Source of the DNA: Microbacterium paraoxydans
Lineage (GTDB): Bacteria > Actinomycetota > Actinomycetes > Actinomycetales > Microbacteriaceae
NCBI RefSeq assembly: GCF_019056515.1
Contig: NZ_CP064874.1
Coordinates: 62,001 to 126,000 of the forward strand
Length of the DNA: 64,000 nt
Reading direction: 5' to 3'
Shown here: in pieces, positions 1-8,697 of the stretch
Position numbering within the stretch: the stretch's first letter is position 1
Layout of the letters: every line of letters begins with the position of its first letter
Made by a program: the position numbers and the translations under genes
The notes under the pieces: generated by a model
The model's database searches: none
What the model was told of the DNA's origin: nothing
What the model saw: the letters and a program-made list of their open reading frames with translations, nothing else

Positions 1-598
1 CCTCGCTGAACTTCTGCCCGCTCAGCGCGATCGTGGTCGCCTCACCCCACGGGCGGAACGGGATCCCTCCACCTGTGATGACCCGGTCGTACTGGTGGAG
101 CGCACGGACGGACTCAATCGCTGCGCGCGTGGAGGACGGGGGAATGCTCGGCTTGATGTCACCAAGGAAGCAGTCGAGATCCGCTTGGTGGAGCTCATTC
201 AGGGGGACACTGTCGAGGTGCTCGGCATGCCAGGACGCGAATCTCTTGAGTCCGTCGAGTCTTGTGCGGATCGTCTTGGTCTGCGCGGGCGCGGCGGTCA
301 GGTAGAGGCTCTGATCACGAAGGACCTGGTGTCCCGGATTGAGCATGGCCATCGCGATCTCGCGGGCGCGAAGATTCCAGTCTCCGGTGAACGCGCCGAA
401 GAGCAGCACCGCTGAGTGGCGCCCCGCCGCGGGGTTCCAACCGAGTGCGCGCAAGTCCCAGCGGGAGTCGTCACCGAACGAAGAGACGGGGTACGACTCC
501 TCTCGATAGTGATGAGGGAGCACAGATTGCTGGGCGCGCCAGTAGGTGCTGGCGGGGGCGAGTCTCGAGGCATGGCGTGCGGCAGAATCAAGACTCAC
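1..598 (-). CDS. Third recombinase of a tyrosine-recombinase trio (partial, off left edge)
   Basis: A minus-strand frame stays open from a GTG at 598 to the window edge, giving about 199 residues. The GTG overlaps the stop of the preceding gene as GTGA, so the two are probably translationally coupled. Residues from about 95 on (AQTKTIRTRLDGLKRF, then an alternation of helices up to GGGIPFRPWG) resemble the SAM-like core-binding domain of tyrosine recombinases. The catalytic half would lie outside the window. Being third in a coupled set matches recombinase-in-trio (RIT) and Tn554-like arrangements. The assignment rests on context and fold resemblance, since no catalytic residue is visible. 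Confidence 0.6.
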   Translation of the reverse strand, partial: MSLDSAARHASRLAPASTYWRAQQSVLPHHYREESYPVSSFGDDSRWDLRALGWNPAAGRHSAVLLFGAFTGDWNLRAREIAMAMLNPGHQVLRDQSLYLTAAPAQTKTIRTRLDGLKRFASWHAEHLDSVPLNELHQADLDCFLGDIKPSIPPSSTRAAIESVRALHQYDRVITGGGIPFRPWGEATTIALSGQKFSE

Positions 599-2415
599 AG
601 GTGGACTCCTCGCTGAGCGATGGGGACGTGGACGACTGCGTCGAGATCGTGGGAGCGTTGGGCTCGCTCTCGCTCCGCCGGAGTGAACTCATCCAGGATG
701 CGCTCGATGTTCCTGAGCTGCTGTCCATGGGTTGCCGCGAACTGGGCGGGCTCCATCTCGTTCTGGTGTCCGCGAAGGATCTCGCGATAGGCGAGGATTC
801 GAGGCAGGTGGTCGGTGAACACGATCGCGTTGGGGCACGCGAAGCACATCGATGGCCGATGCTCGCATAGACGCCCGCTTCGGCCGTAGGGAGAGTCGTA
901 CGGTGAGCTGCAGTGCGCGACGTTCATGGCTCGATCCGTCGACGTCGACTCCAACTCGGCTACCGCAGCCACCGCAAGCTCGGGTCGCTCACCAGCCCGG
1001 ATCGACGCAGCACTGGCCTTCACGAACACTGGGCCGCTGACACGGTCGAAGACCTGCTGTTGAGCTGCGTTGACCGCTGCGCCGGCCAGCACGTGAACTG
1101 TCGTCGTCTGCGCGTAGTGGCGCTGGTAGACGGCGATGCTGTGGTCATCGCCTGCCGCAATGTCGGCGCTTCGGAGCACCGCCGCTCGCACACTCTTGAC
1201 TGTCTTTCGCAGTCGGCGCGCGTCGTGAGGTCTGGAGATGGCAGGTGTGATCGACGTCAGAAGGGACGAGAACGAATTCGAGAACGAATCTGGGCGTACC
1301 TCAAGGCGTCTTGACGAAGTTCGGAACACGCTCAAGAACAGGGCGTCATGCACCGGCGACGGGCTGGCTTCCCTCAGTTCCCTCGCCCTGGAAGTCGCAG
1401 CGAGAACCCGCTCGATGAGATCGCCCGACTTCCATCCGCTGCCGCTGGCAGATCCGGACGTGGCGCAGCGTACGATCCGGCTGCGGTGGGCGCGGGCCTT
1501 GTACAGACGGACGCGTAGCGTGTCGGGGTCTGAGATGTCGATGTCGCTCAGCGAGACGTTCGACCACTCCTCGGGAGCGGCGCCCGTCTCGAGCTGCAGC
1601 AGCGTCCTGAACGCGACCAGGTCGTCGCTCGAGGGATAGAGATATGACAGCAATCGCCTGACAACCCGGCCGGAGCCTCCATACGTCGTCGCGTGTTCGG
1701 TTTCGAACGCCTCGTGCAGGTCGTTGAGGACGCCTCGGTCGCACGCCAGCATGGCCTCGCGCTCCACCATGATGCCGTCCGTCCGTCCCAGGTGGTGGAT
1801 GCCCCAGAGGATATCTTCCGCGCGTGACCACCCGTCACCGCGAGGATCGCGCCCGACCTCGAGCAGTTGATGTCCGATCGAGAGTCGCTCCTCCAGCTCT
1901 CGGATGCGGCTGCGGCAGGTATCACGAATCGCAAGACGCTCGGCATTCGAGAACTCGTCGAGAGGCGTCGCGCCGCCGCCCTGATGCAAGACCTGCCCGT
2001 CGGCCCACCGCTCGACGTCGAGGCCGACGTCTCGACCGTTCGCGATGTGGACTCGGACCAACCTTCGAAGCTGTCGACCGTACTTGTACGGCATGGTGCT
2101 CTCGGCGGGGTACGCGGCAGCCAGCCCCGACTCCCACTCATGGATCCCGTCGACCACGACGCGATCGGCCCATGCGAGGCTTGCGGTTCGCGGGCACGCA
2201 TTGGTGAGACTGCGAAGGAGACTGATGACCGCAACACGGTACTGATATGCCGTGCCGTCAGCCAGCGCGAACGTGCGTCTCATGTCGACGAGTGCGTCCG
2301 AGAGCTCAGCGGCCAGGATCGGGTGCGCGAAGTCCAGCGGTCTGATCGTGCCGTCGTTGCTCCCGCCCGCGATCGTGAACGTCATCCGACGAGGGGAGAG
2401 GTCGTGGCCGGTCAT
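595..2415 (-). CDS. Tyrosine recombinase-like protein, second gene of the trio
   Basis: This 606-residue protein starts with ATG at 2415, overlapping the upstream stop by four bases (ATGA). A C-terminal half resembles the tyrosine recombinase catalytic fold. HDARRLRK fits the H-x-x-R box and HSIAVYQRHYAQTT fits the H...Y box. The segment expected to carry Arg I reads ETGAAPEEW, so the usual catalytic arginine appears to be missing. A cysteine-containing tail (CSSPY...CEHRP..CFACPN) resembles a small zinc site, as in large Tn554 TnpB-type proteins. I infer a partner recombinase that may act with the intact first gene rather than alone. Confidence 0.7.
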   Translation of the reverse strand: MTGHDLSPRRMTFTIAGGSNDGTIRPLDFAHPILAAELSDALVDMRRTFALADGTAYQYRVAVISLLRSLTNACPRTASLAWADRVVVDGIHEWESGLAAAYPAESTMPYKYGRQLRRLVRVHIANGRDVGLDVERWADGQVLHQGGGATPLDEFSNAERLAIRDTCRSRIRELEERLSIGHQLLEVGRDPRGDGWSRAEDILWGIHHLGRTDGIMVEREAMLACDRGVLNDLHEAFETEHATTYGGSGRVVRRLLSYLYPSSDDLVAFRTLLQLETGAAPEEWSNVSLSDIDISDPDTLRVRLYKARAHRSRIVRCATSGSASGSGWKSGDLIERVLAATSRARELREASPSPVHDALFLSVFRTSSRRLEVRPDSFSNSFSSLLTSITPAISRPHDARRLRKTVKSVRAAVLRSADIAAGDDHSIAVYQRHYAQTTTVHVLAGAAVNAAQQQVFDRVSGPVFVKASAASIRAGERPELAVAAVAELESTSTDRAMNVAHCSSPYDSPYGRSGRLCEHRPSMCFACPNAIVFTDHLPRILAYREILRGHQNEMEPAQFAATHGQQLRNIERILDEFTPAERERAQRSHDLDAVVHVPIAQRGVHL

Positions 2416-3824
2416 TCTGCCTTCCGATCCGCGAGGACGGCGTCGGCGAAGGTCGCGGCCTCGTCGCTCCAGCTCTCGAACACGTCCTGGATGAGTGCGT
2501 CTGTGTCCTCGATGTATCGCAGGTAGATCATGGTCGTGGCAGGGTTCGAATGGCCAAGAAGTCGCTGCACAGTCAGTCTCGGGTTGATCGCTATGTGCTC
2601 GGACAGAGTGGCCGGTCCGAGGTTGCCAGCGCGGCGGTCGGCCTCACGGGCGAGCGCGACATCGGTGAGTGCCTTGAGGAGCACGACGGCGAAGGTGTGA
2701 CGCAGATCATGCGGTGTGATTTGCGCTCGGCGCCCTCCCATCTCAACTTCAGCGAGCTCAAGGGTGCGACGACTCGCCGCGGCAAACGTGGCATGCCAGG
2801 CTCGTCGACTTATCGGTAGCCCCCCTCGGCCCAGGAACAATCCCAGCGCCTCGAGCCCGTGATCGCGTTCGATCACCGCGATTCGGCGCAGGTGCGGCGG
2901 GAGGAGATGTAGTGGCCATCTCGACCGGCGCCCGTCGAGCCGCCCACGGATGACGCCGGCAGAGACGTCGAGCTCGTCGACGACAAACAGATCGGCTCGA
3001 CGCGACCATAGTGAGTTGGCAGATGCGCGAACGACGGCACGGCGCTCCGTTCGGCGATAGAGGTCGACGGCGCGCAGTGCGGTGAGCGGAACATGGACAC
3101 GGCGCCGCTTCTGGTACTTGGCGCATGCTTCGAGGAGTACGGAGGCACCCGTGCCGGCGGGTGCGGGCAGCTCGGCATCCAGCAACGTCGAAAACTCGCC
3201 GAGTCGCATCCCTGTCGTCACGGCGACCTGCGCGCCAGCCTGGGAACGCAAGCTCGTTCTTCCCCGCCAACTCGCATCCAGCTCGCCGAGTGCGGTTTGC
3301 CCACCGAGGCCGATGTCGCGGAATGCGCGCCACTGCGCCTGACTCAACGGGCGTATGTCTGGCTCACTCCGCCACGGGTTGCGAAGCGCTGACGATCTCC
3401 CGATGGTGATCCACGGCTCACGACGAACCTGCCCGGTCTGCACGAGAAGCTGGTAGATCCCGTGAACGACGACGACGTCGCGTCGCCAGGTTGCCGGCGA
3501 GACTGCGCGATCCCCACCGCCGAGCCGCCACTCTCGGTACGCGACGATATCGTCGGCCGACGCGTGCACCACGTCAGTCCCACGATCTTCGAGGAATCCA
3601 GCGAAGCGAAGCGCGTCGTACGCGTAGTTGCGCACTGTCGACGTTGACGTCGAACCCGCAATGACCCGGAAGTAGGTCTGCCAGGGCTCAACCGGTCGCC
3701 ATCGATCGTCGAGCAGCACGGGCAGTCCGTCGGGAAGCGAACGTGAGCTCGCGTAGACGTCGCGCGTGTCTTCGTCGACGTCAGTGGGCACGGCGAGTTG
3801 GTGGTTGATGAAACGCAGATGCAT
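2412..3824 (-). CDS. Site-specific tyrosine recombinase, first gene of the trio
   Basis: I chose the ATG at 3824 because GGAGAG lies just upstream; an in-frame TTG at 3899 gives a longer, less likely form. The 470-residue protein has an N-terminal core-binding region (STVRNYAYDALRFAGFLE, about residue 65) and a full catalytic set: Arg I in TTGMRLGE (about residue 210), HDLRH, and GHSNPATTMIYLRY with the nucleophilic tyrosine. It should cut and rejoin DNA through a 3'-phosphotyrosine link. It heads a three-gene transcription unit with two more recombinase-like genes, all joined by four-base overlaps, which is the signature of RIT/Tn554-type elements. Confidence 0.85.
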   Translation of the reverse strand: MHLRFINHQLAVPTDVDEDTRDVYASSRSLPDGLPVLLDDRWRPVEPWQTYFRVIAGSTSTSTVRNYAYDALRFAGFLEDRGTDVVHASADDIVAYREWRLGGGDRAVSPATWRRDVVVVHGIYQLLVQTGQVRREPWITIGRSSALRNPWRSEPDIRPLSQAQWRAFRDIGLGGQTALGELDASWRGRTSLRSQAGAQVAVTTGMRLGEFSTLLDAELPAPAGTGASVLLEACAKYQKRRRVHVPLTALRAVDLYRRTERRAVVRASANSLWSRRADLFVVDELDVSAGVIRGRLDGRRSRWPLHLLPPHLRRIAVIERDHGLEALGLFLGRGGLPISRRAWHATFAAASRRTLELAEVEMGGRRAQITPHDLRHTFAVVLLKALTDVALAREADRRAGNLGPATLSEHIAINPRLTVQRLLGHSNPATTMIYLRYIEDTDALIQDVFESWSDEAATFADAVLADRKAE

Positions 3825-3879
3825 CGCTCTCCGAGGTTGTTCGGGTGGTCGATTGAGACACTGACCGAACGTACACATA

Positions 3880-5592
3880 ACGGCGTGCGGCTGTGGCAAC
3901 TTCCTGGTGGTCGGCTACCGACAGATGCGAGCCCTCGATCTTGAGGTTCTGCTGCGGATCCAAGAGCTGTCCGGTGAGACGGCCCGCACAATGTTCTTCA
4001 CCGAGGAGCACCTCGCCGTGCGGCTGTCGAGCTTCCACGGGATCGAGCTCGAGGAATGGCCCGCGCAGATCGCAGCGACGGCGCTGCACCTGGTGGAACA
4101 CCAGGCAAACCAGGCGATGGAGCTGGCGCTTGGATCTGCACCAGATCCGCTGCCGCTGGACAAGATCAAGAGCATCGTCGTCGGCAACGCGCTGCGTGTC
4201 GACTGGGCAGCTGTCCTACAACCGACTGAGCACCTGTACATCATGGGCAATCCGCCCTTCCTCGGCCACGCCACCCGCTCGACCGAGCAAGCGCAGGAAC
4301 TTCGCGACGTGTGGCGGAGGGACGACATCGGTCGGCTGGACTATGTCACCGGCTGGTACGCGAAGGCTCTCGAGCTGCTCGGCCGTCCCGGCTACCGAGG
4401 CGAGTTCGCGTTCGTCTCGACAAACTCGATCGCACAGGGAGAGCCGGTGCCAGCGCTCTTCGGCCCTGTGTTTGCCGCAGGGTGGCGCGTCAAGTTCGCG
4501 CACCGGACGTTCGCGTGGACCAGTGAAGCGCCCGGCGCTGCGGCAGTGCATTGCTCGGTGATCGGTTTTGACCGGCCGTCGAGGAAGAGAGCGCGGCTGT
4601 TCGACTACTCAGGAAACCTCAAGGGCGAGCCCGTCGAGATCCCCGTCGTGGATCAGCTCAACGGATACCTGGTCGACGGTCCCATTGTGCTAATCGATCA
4701 GCGGCGAAGCCCGCTGGCGTCGGCTCTCCCTCCGATGGTGTTCGGGAACATGGCTCGCGACGACGGCAATCTCCTGATCGAGCCGGCCGACTATGCGGAA
4801 GTGATGGCAGATCCGATCGCCGCGAAGTACGTCCGGCCGTTTGTCGGCGCCCGACAGCTCATCCACAACGAACCCCGGTGGTGCCTGTGGCTCGTGGATC
4901 TTGACCCCAGCGACATCGCCCGATCCCCGATACTCCGCGGGCGGCTGGATGCCGTGCGTCAGTTCCGCGCAGCGTCGAAGGCCGAGTCCACGCGACAGAT
5001 GGCGGACACGCCGCACCTGTTCGGTCAAAGGTCGCAACCCGACACGCCCTATGTCTGTGTGCCGCGGCATGTGAGCGAGACACGCAAGTTCTTCCCGACC
5101 GCCCTGTTCACCCCTGATGTGATCTGCGGTGACGCGAACTTCAAGGCAGACGACCCAGACGGCCTCGCCTTCGCAGTGATCTCGTCGTCGGCATTCATCA
5201 CCTGGCAGCGCACTATCGGCGGTCGCCTTGAGTCTCGTCTGCGCTTCTCGAGCACCCTGACGTGGAACACTTTCCCCTTGCCCGCCCTCACCGACACGCA
5301 GCGTGCCGCCATCATCGCCGGGGGGCAAGCCGTTCTGGATGCGAGAGCGCTACGCCCAGAACGCTCGCTCGCAGACCACTACAACCCCCTCGCGATGTCG
5401 CCCGAACTGCTCCGGGCGCATCGTGAGCTCGACACTGCTGTCGACAAGGCCCTGGGCCTGCGGGGGATAGCGACGGAGGCTGACCGACTGCGAGCGCTGT
5501 TCGCCAGCTATGCGAAGCTCACCACGGTCGACGAGCTCGCGATGCCGAAGAAACGTCCCCGCAAGGCGACAGCAGCGAGTGCGGCATCGTGA
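3880..5592 (+). pseudogene. MmeI-like DNA methyltransferase, N-terminus lost
   Basis: The open frame begins inside the SAM-binding motif I (ACGCGNFLVVGYRQM) instead of hundreds of residues before it. Motif IV follows as GNPPFLGH, then a long target-recognition and C-terminal part (FGNMARDDGN, then FVGARQLIHNE, then STLTWNTFPLP), as in MmeI-type class I N6-adenine methyltransferases. Family members usually run about 900 residues with an N-terminal nuclease domain; only about 570 remain. The break coincides with the outer end of the recombinase trio, so that element or an associated deletion most likely disrupted it. The gene overlaps the next ORF by GTGA. It is probably inactive because the DPA of motif I is absent. 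Confidence 0.8.
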
Positions 5593-5924
5593 GCTGGCCG
5601 TACCCGACCGTCCGCGTCGATGGGACCGCGACGGTCGATGAGGAAGGGGAGAATCAGGTCTGCGCCTGTGGCAATGATTCGTGGACTCAGGACTGGCGGA
5701 GCGCCGATCGTCTTGGGCGTCTTGCCTTCGATGCTGCTGGTTCGGCCGACCCCGACGAGTTCGCGGTCTGCCCAGTGTGCGGCCGTGTGTATCCCAACGC
5801 TGCTCTGTTCCACGGCGCCGCGGCCGCGGTGGCTCGCTATGAGATCACTAGTGCCGAGTTCATTGCTGCGCTACAGCGGTATGACCACGACGCCTACGGA
5901 TCCGGCGGGTCGCTGACGAGCTGA
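5589..5924 (+). CDS. Small zinc-ribbon protein of unknown function
   Basis: The GTG at 5589 overlaps the methyltransferase stop (GTGA), so this 111-residue protein was co-translated with it. Two cysteine pairs (CACG near residue 25 and CPVCG near residue 61) could bind one zinc ion. I recognise no family. Position suggests an accessory to the broken restriction-modification gene. It may now lack its own promoter. Confidence 0.6.
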   Translation: MSWPYPTVRVDGTATVDEEGENQVCACGNDSWTQDWRSADRLGRLAFDAAGSADPDEFAVCPVCGRVYPNAALFHGAAAAVARYEITSAEFIAALQRYDHDAYGSGGSLTS

Positions 5925-5969
5925 GTCACGCGGTCGTCGTCGGCACGGGGCTGTCGGTGCGCCGGCATA

Positions 5970-6251
5970 GTGTTCGCTGTTGTGGTGCAGCACTGGTCTC
6001 CGATGTCTCAGCTGCAGGCGTCGCCGGAGCCGGGGATCTGGTACGTGTTCGACCACAGCAAGAGGATCGCGATCATCCGCCATGTCGAGATCCGCGGCCG
6101 TAGGCTGCTGCGTTCCGTGACGTTCGATCGCGATCCCGAGCGGCGAGTGTTGATCGGCTACTTCCCCGACGATGCAATGAGGCTCGCTGTCGAGTGCACC
6201 TGGTCGGAGTATGTGAGGGCGACTGGTCCACCGGTGAGCAATCGTCGATGA
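5970..6251 (+). CDS. Hypothetical protein, 93 residues
   Basis: The frame runs from GTG at 5970; an ATG at 6003 is an equally plausible start and keeps the more protein-like part (GIWYVFDHSKRIAIIRHVEIRGRRLLRSV). The pattern suggests a small beta-rich protein. It lies between the methyltransferase remnant and the minus-strand cargo module and ends about 46 bases before a degenerate copy of the module operator. The function is unknown. Confidence 0.5.
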   Translation: MFAVVVQHWSPMSQLQASPEPGIWYVFDHSKRIAIIRHVEIRGRRLLRSVTFDRDPERRVLIGYFPDDAMRLAVECTWSEYVRATGPPVSNRR

Positions 6252-6297
6252 TCGCGTGCCACCGGGGCAAGAGAAAACGGCACCCGGCCGGAGCGTG

Positions 6298-6314
6298 GAA
6301 ATTGTCACATTCAC
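6298..6314 (+). promoter_or_regulatory. Degenerate copy of the module operator
   Basis: The right arm ACATTCAC is intact, with centre C at 6306, but the left arm reads GAAATTGT instead of GTGAATGT. About 18 bases downstream on the plus strand is CTGAGGAGGAGCC, closely matching the ribosome binding site after the intact operator at 10987. No ATG follows, only ATCGCC. It looks like a decayed promoter-operator-leader whose gene has been lost. Confidence 0.45.
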
Positions 6315-6409
6315 CAACGATCCAACTGAGGAGGAGCCATCGCCCCGAGGGGCGGAAGGGAACCTGCTCAACAGCCGGGTGCCGCGCCTTAGTGTACCGC
6401 GCGGGGCGG

Positions 6410-6685
6410 TCAGAGCGGGGTGGATTGGAGGAGCTCGTCAGCGACTCGGTCGAGCAGCTGAGGGGTGAGCTGCTCGTGGCGTCCTGCGCGCTTTATGGCG
6501 TCGATCGTCGCGAGGATCGTGGTGTGCGCGTCCGGTGCAGAGGGGATGGTCTTCTGTGCCTGTCGGATGCGTGCGCTGAGCTCAAGGATCGCGGTCTCGT
6601 CGCGTTCATTGTTCGCGTAGCCGGCGGCGAGCTCGAGCGACTTGTGTAGCAGGCGGGTCTCGGTGGTGGTGAGCGGTGCGGTCAT
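6410..6685 (-). CDS. Hypothetical protein, 91 residues
   Basis: The ATG at 6685 overlaps the stop of the upstream gene (ATGA). The protein is predicted to be mostly helical (LLHKSLELAAGYANNERDE) with no recognised motif. It is the last gene of the minus-strand operon that begins at 8593. It ends 158 bases from the plus-strand gene at 6251, and the gap between them holds the degenerate operator and a small CGCCCC/GGGGCG stem at 6340-6353. Confidence 0.6.
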   Translation of the reverse strand: MTAPLTTTETRLLHKSLELAAGYANNERDETAILELSARIRQAQKTIPSAPDAHTTILATIDAIKRAGRHEQLTPQLLDRVADELLQSTPL

Positions 6686-6966
6686 CGTGTCCTCGTGTTC
6701 AGGAGATCTGCGGTCAGTCGGGCGAAGCGTGTGTCGACGTCGCGCTGGTCGGGGAGATCGACGTCGGCCGCGATGGGTCGGGCGTCGTAGAAGTGGTGCC
6801 GGATGACGCGGCCCCGGTGGTCGACCAGGCCCTCACCCTCGCCCTCGATCGGCTCGAGCAGAGCGACGATGGTGACGGCGAGCTCGCGTGCTGTCGCGCG
6901 CTCCCGGATGAGGGCATGATCTCCGAGGCGCAGTGCCGGCCACGCAGTGAGCTCGGGGTCGGTCAT
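6682..6966 (-). CDS. Hypothetical protein, 94 residues
   Basis: ATG at 6966 with ATGA overlaps at both ends, so it is firmly inside a coupled operon. It contains IREHATAREL-like helices and a short HHFYDARP segment, but I recognise no family. Its tight packing with the 81-residue HGSPEGYDLGC protein upstream suggests joint function. Confidence 0.6.
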   Translation of the reverse strand: MTDPELTAWPALRLGDHALIRERATARELAVTIVALLEPIEGEGEGLVDHRGRVIRHHFYDARPIAADVDLPDQRDVDTRFARLTADLLNTRTR

Positions 6967-7208
6967 GAGGGTGTTCCTTCCTTGCTTCTGGGGGAGGAGC
7001 GGCGTAGCCGCCGAGCGGATTTGGGGAGGGGTTCGTTGCGAGGCAGCTTCGCGAGGCGCCAGTCATCGCGGACGGCGATCGCGGCGGCGAAACAGGTCAT
7101 GAGCGTGGGGTGGTGGTGGTTGGCGCATCCGGCGCGGGTCTGACATCCGAGGTCGTAGCCCTCGGGGCTGCCGTGGATGATCTGTCGAGCGACCTCGTCG
7201 GAAAGCAT
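6963..7208 (-). CDS. Small protein with HGSPEGYDLGC cysteine motif
   Basis: An 81-residue protein starting at 7208 with MLSDEVARQIIHGSPEGYDLGC. The motif HG[ST]xxGYxxGCxxxxxC recurs three times in the 425-residue protein at 14815-16092, so both belong to one family of cargo-module proteins. The spaced Cys and His residues could bind a metal, but I infer no activity. It overlaps the downstream gene by four bases. Confidence 0.6.
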   Translation of the reverse strand: MLSDEVARQIIHGSPEGYDLGCQTRAGCANHHHPTLMTCFAAAIAVRDDWRLAKLPRNEPLPKSARRLRRSSPRSKEGTPS

Positions 7209-7218
7209 GGCCTGGTCC

Positions 7219-7629
7219 TCAGTCGAAGCTGGCGTCGATCAGGAGGTCGAGCGCGTCGGCGAGCTCACGGAGCCTGTAGCTGCGTCGACCGGCGATGACG
7301 TGGCCGAACAGGTTGACGAAGTGCAGCTCGCGAGTGGTGGTGTCGGCGACGGCGACGGTATGGACGTCGTGAGCGTCGATGTACTGCCAGCTGATGATGT
7401 AGTTGCGGCCGGCGACGTGCGCTTGAGCCCAGCGGAAAAGCAGTGCACCGAGCGGACCATCTTCGGATGCGCGGGTCGAGTAGGGGTCGGCTGGCACGAT
7501 CGCGTCGACGGAATGGAAGCCGACAGAGGAGCGGGAGATCTCGTAGCTGTCCAGCGGGATGTCGAGGAAGAGATCGTTGTAACGGGTGCCGGTGTCATCG
7601 GTGATGACGATGTTGTTCAGAGTGCTCAT
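7219..7629 (-). CDS. Hypothetical protein, 136 residues
   Basis: The start at 7629 (MSTLNNIVITDDTGTRY) is preferred over upstream codons because AGAGGA lies about ten bases before it. The protein looks like a mixed alpha/beta domain (SVGFHSVDAIVPADPY, then ISWQYIDAHDVHTVAVAD) without catalytic motifs I recognise. It sits between the HNH nuclease gene and the small HGSPEGY gene in the same operon. Confidence 0.6.
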   Translation of the reverse strand: MSTLNNIVITDDTGTRYNDLFLDIPLDSYEISRSSVGFHSVDAIVPADPYSTRASEDGPLGALLFRWAQAHVAGRNYIISWQYIDAHDVHTVAVADTTTRELHFVNLFGHVIAGRRSYRLRELADALDLLIDASFD

Positions 7630-7655
7630 CGTTGTCAGTCCTCTCGGGTGGGGGG

Positions 7656-8378
7656 TCATGCGGCGCAGCTGGCGAGCTGCGCGCGGAGCGTGGAGTAGTC
7701 GGCCGGGTTGACCGTCAGCTGGTAGGCGGTGAGGACGTCGACGAAGCGCGCAGCGTAGGCGCATCCGTAGTCCGCGTTCGGGGGCATCCATTCGGAGGGG
7801 CCGCGATCGCTCTTCGACTGGTTGGTGCTGCCGTCCGTGGCCTGCAGATTGAGAGGATCGTTGGCGAAGCGCTCACGCTGGGCCTCGTCCCATTCGTCGG
7901 CGCCCTGACGCCACCCCCACGCGAGCGGCACGACATGGTCGATCTGCACGAGCTCACTCGTGCCCTGGCCGCGCTCGAAGGCGATCGTGAGCCCGGTGTA
8001 AGGGTCGTGAAGCGTTCCGGTGAGGACGACGCAGTCGTGTGTGCCGGGCTTGGTGGTGATGTTCTCGAGCGCGGCCGCGAGTGCGTCGTTGCGCTGGTCA
8101 CAGCCGTTGCGGTCGATGTCGGCCCAGCGTTGCCCGAACGCGTCACGGTCGTAGCTGTCCTGGTCGGCTGCATCGGCCACGACGAGCTGCTCGAGCTCAT
8201 CGAGGGCTGCGGCGGCGTCCGCGGAGATCTCTGCGGTAGGCACAGGCACAGGCGCGGGCGCGGTGTCGGTGAGGTCGCTGACGCCGGAGGGCTGGCTGGT
8301 GATCGCGATCGCGCCAGCGAGCAGGGCGACGACAACAGCGCCGGCGGCGGAGGCGAGGCGTGTGGTTCGGCGGTTCAT
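7656..8378 (-). CDS. Secreted HNH endonuclease-like protein (DUF1524 / GmrSD C-terminal type)
   Basis: From ATG 8378 the protein is 240 residues. It opens with a signal peptide or membrane anchor (MNRRTTRLASAAGAVVVALLAGAIAI). The C-terminal half carries the HNH-type core: IDHVVPLAWGW, then RFANDPLNLQ, then NQSKSDRGPSEWMPP, ending in a conserved cysteine-tyrosine stretch. Proteins of this class in actinomycetes are exported nucleases, often carried on phages and conjugative elements. Substrate and role here are unknown; nucleotide scavenging or action against competing DNA are possible. It lies in the operon driven by the 34-bp repeat at 8619. Confidence 0.8.
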   Translation of the reverse strand: MNRRTTRLASAAGAVVVALLAGAIAITSQPSGVSDLTDTAPAPVPVPTAEISADAAAALDELEQLVVADAADQDSYDRDAFGQRWADIDRNGCDQRNDALAAALENITTKPGTHDCVVLTGTLHDPYTGLTIAFERGQGTSELVQIDHVVPLAWGWRQGADEWDEAQRERFANDPLNLQATDGSTNQSKSDRGPSEWMPPNADYGCAYAARFVDVLTAYQLTVNPADYSTLRAQLASCAA

Positions 8379-8389
8379 GAGTGGTCCGT

Positions 8390-8593
8390 TCAGAGGAAGA
8401 GGGCGGCGCCGAGTACGACGGCCGCGGCGACCGCGGCGACGCTGAGGAGAAGGGTGACGAGGAACTTGAGGCTGCGCCGTACCGTGCGCTCTGCGCGGCG
8501 TGCAGTGTCGACGGTGACGAGGATGCCGACGAGGCCGCCGCTGCCCAGCAGAAGGGGAGCGAAGTCGCGGGCGGTAGACAGGGCGAGATCCAT
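8390..8593 (-). CDS. Small membrane protein, 67 residues
   Basis: Two hydrophobic segments are visible, at about residues 12-28 (APLLLGSGGLVGILVTV) and 43-66 (FLVTLLLSVAAVAAAVVLGA), joined by a basic loop. The start ATG at 8593 has GGAGGAA just upstream. It is the first gene after the 34-bp promoter-like repeat at 8619-8652. It may be a holin-like or envelope-associated element protein; this is inference from topology alone. Confidence 0.6.
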   Translation of the reverse strand: MDLALSTARDFAPLLLGSGGLVGILVTVDTARRAERTVRRSLKFLVTLLLSVAAVAAAVVLGAALFL

Positions 8594-8618
8594 GGGTTCC
8601 TCCGGGGTATTCGTCTAG

Positions 8619-8652
8619 GGGTATAGGTCGCAGTTCGGGGTGTTCGCGGACA
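8619..8652 (-). promoter_or_regulatory. 34-bp promoter-like repeat, copy 1
   Basis: On the minus strand this reads TGTCCGCGAACA, a variable stretch, then CCTATACCC. The same 34-bp layout recurs at 12470, 14478 and 18100 with exact spacing. TATACC fits a -10 box; GCGAAC sits 16 bases before it. It lies between the terminator after ardC and the gene at 8593. Confidence 0.6.
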
Positions 8653-8658
8653 GAGATT

Positions 8659-8692
8659 CTCGGGGGCGGGCATAGGCGAGCCCGCCCCCGAG
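8659..8692 (-). terminator. Strong hairpin terminator after the ArdC-like gene
   Basis: An inverted repeat with a 13-bp perfect stem (arms CTCGGGGGCGGGC and GCCCGCCCCCGAG) and an eight-base loop starts six bases past the stop of the ArdC-like gene. There is no clear T tract, as is common in actinomycetes. Confidence 0.7.
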
Positions 8693-8697
8693 GGCTG

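Noticed and set aside
3825..3899. Longer start (TTG at 3899) for the first recombinase
   Set aside because: It has no ribosome site and runs up to the methyltransferase junction, while ATG 3824 has GGAGAG at proper distance.
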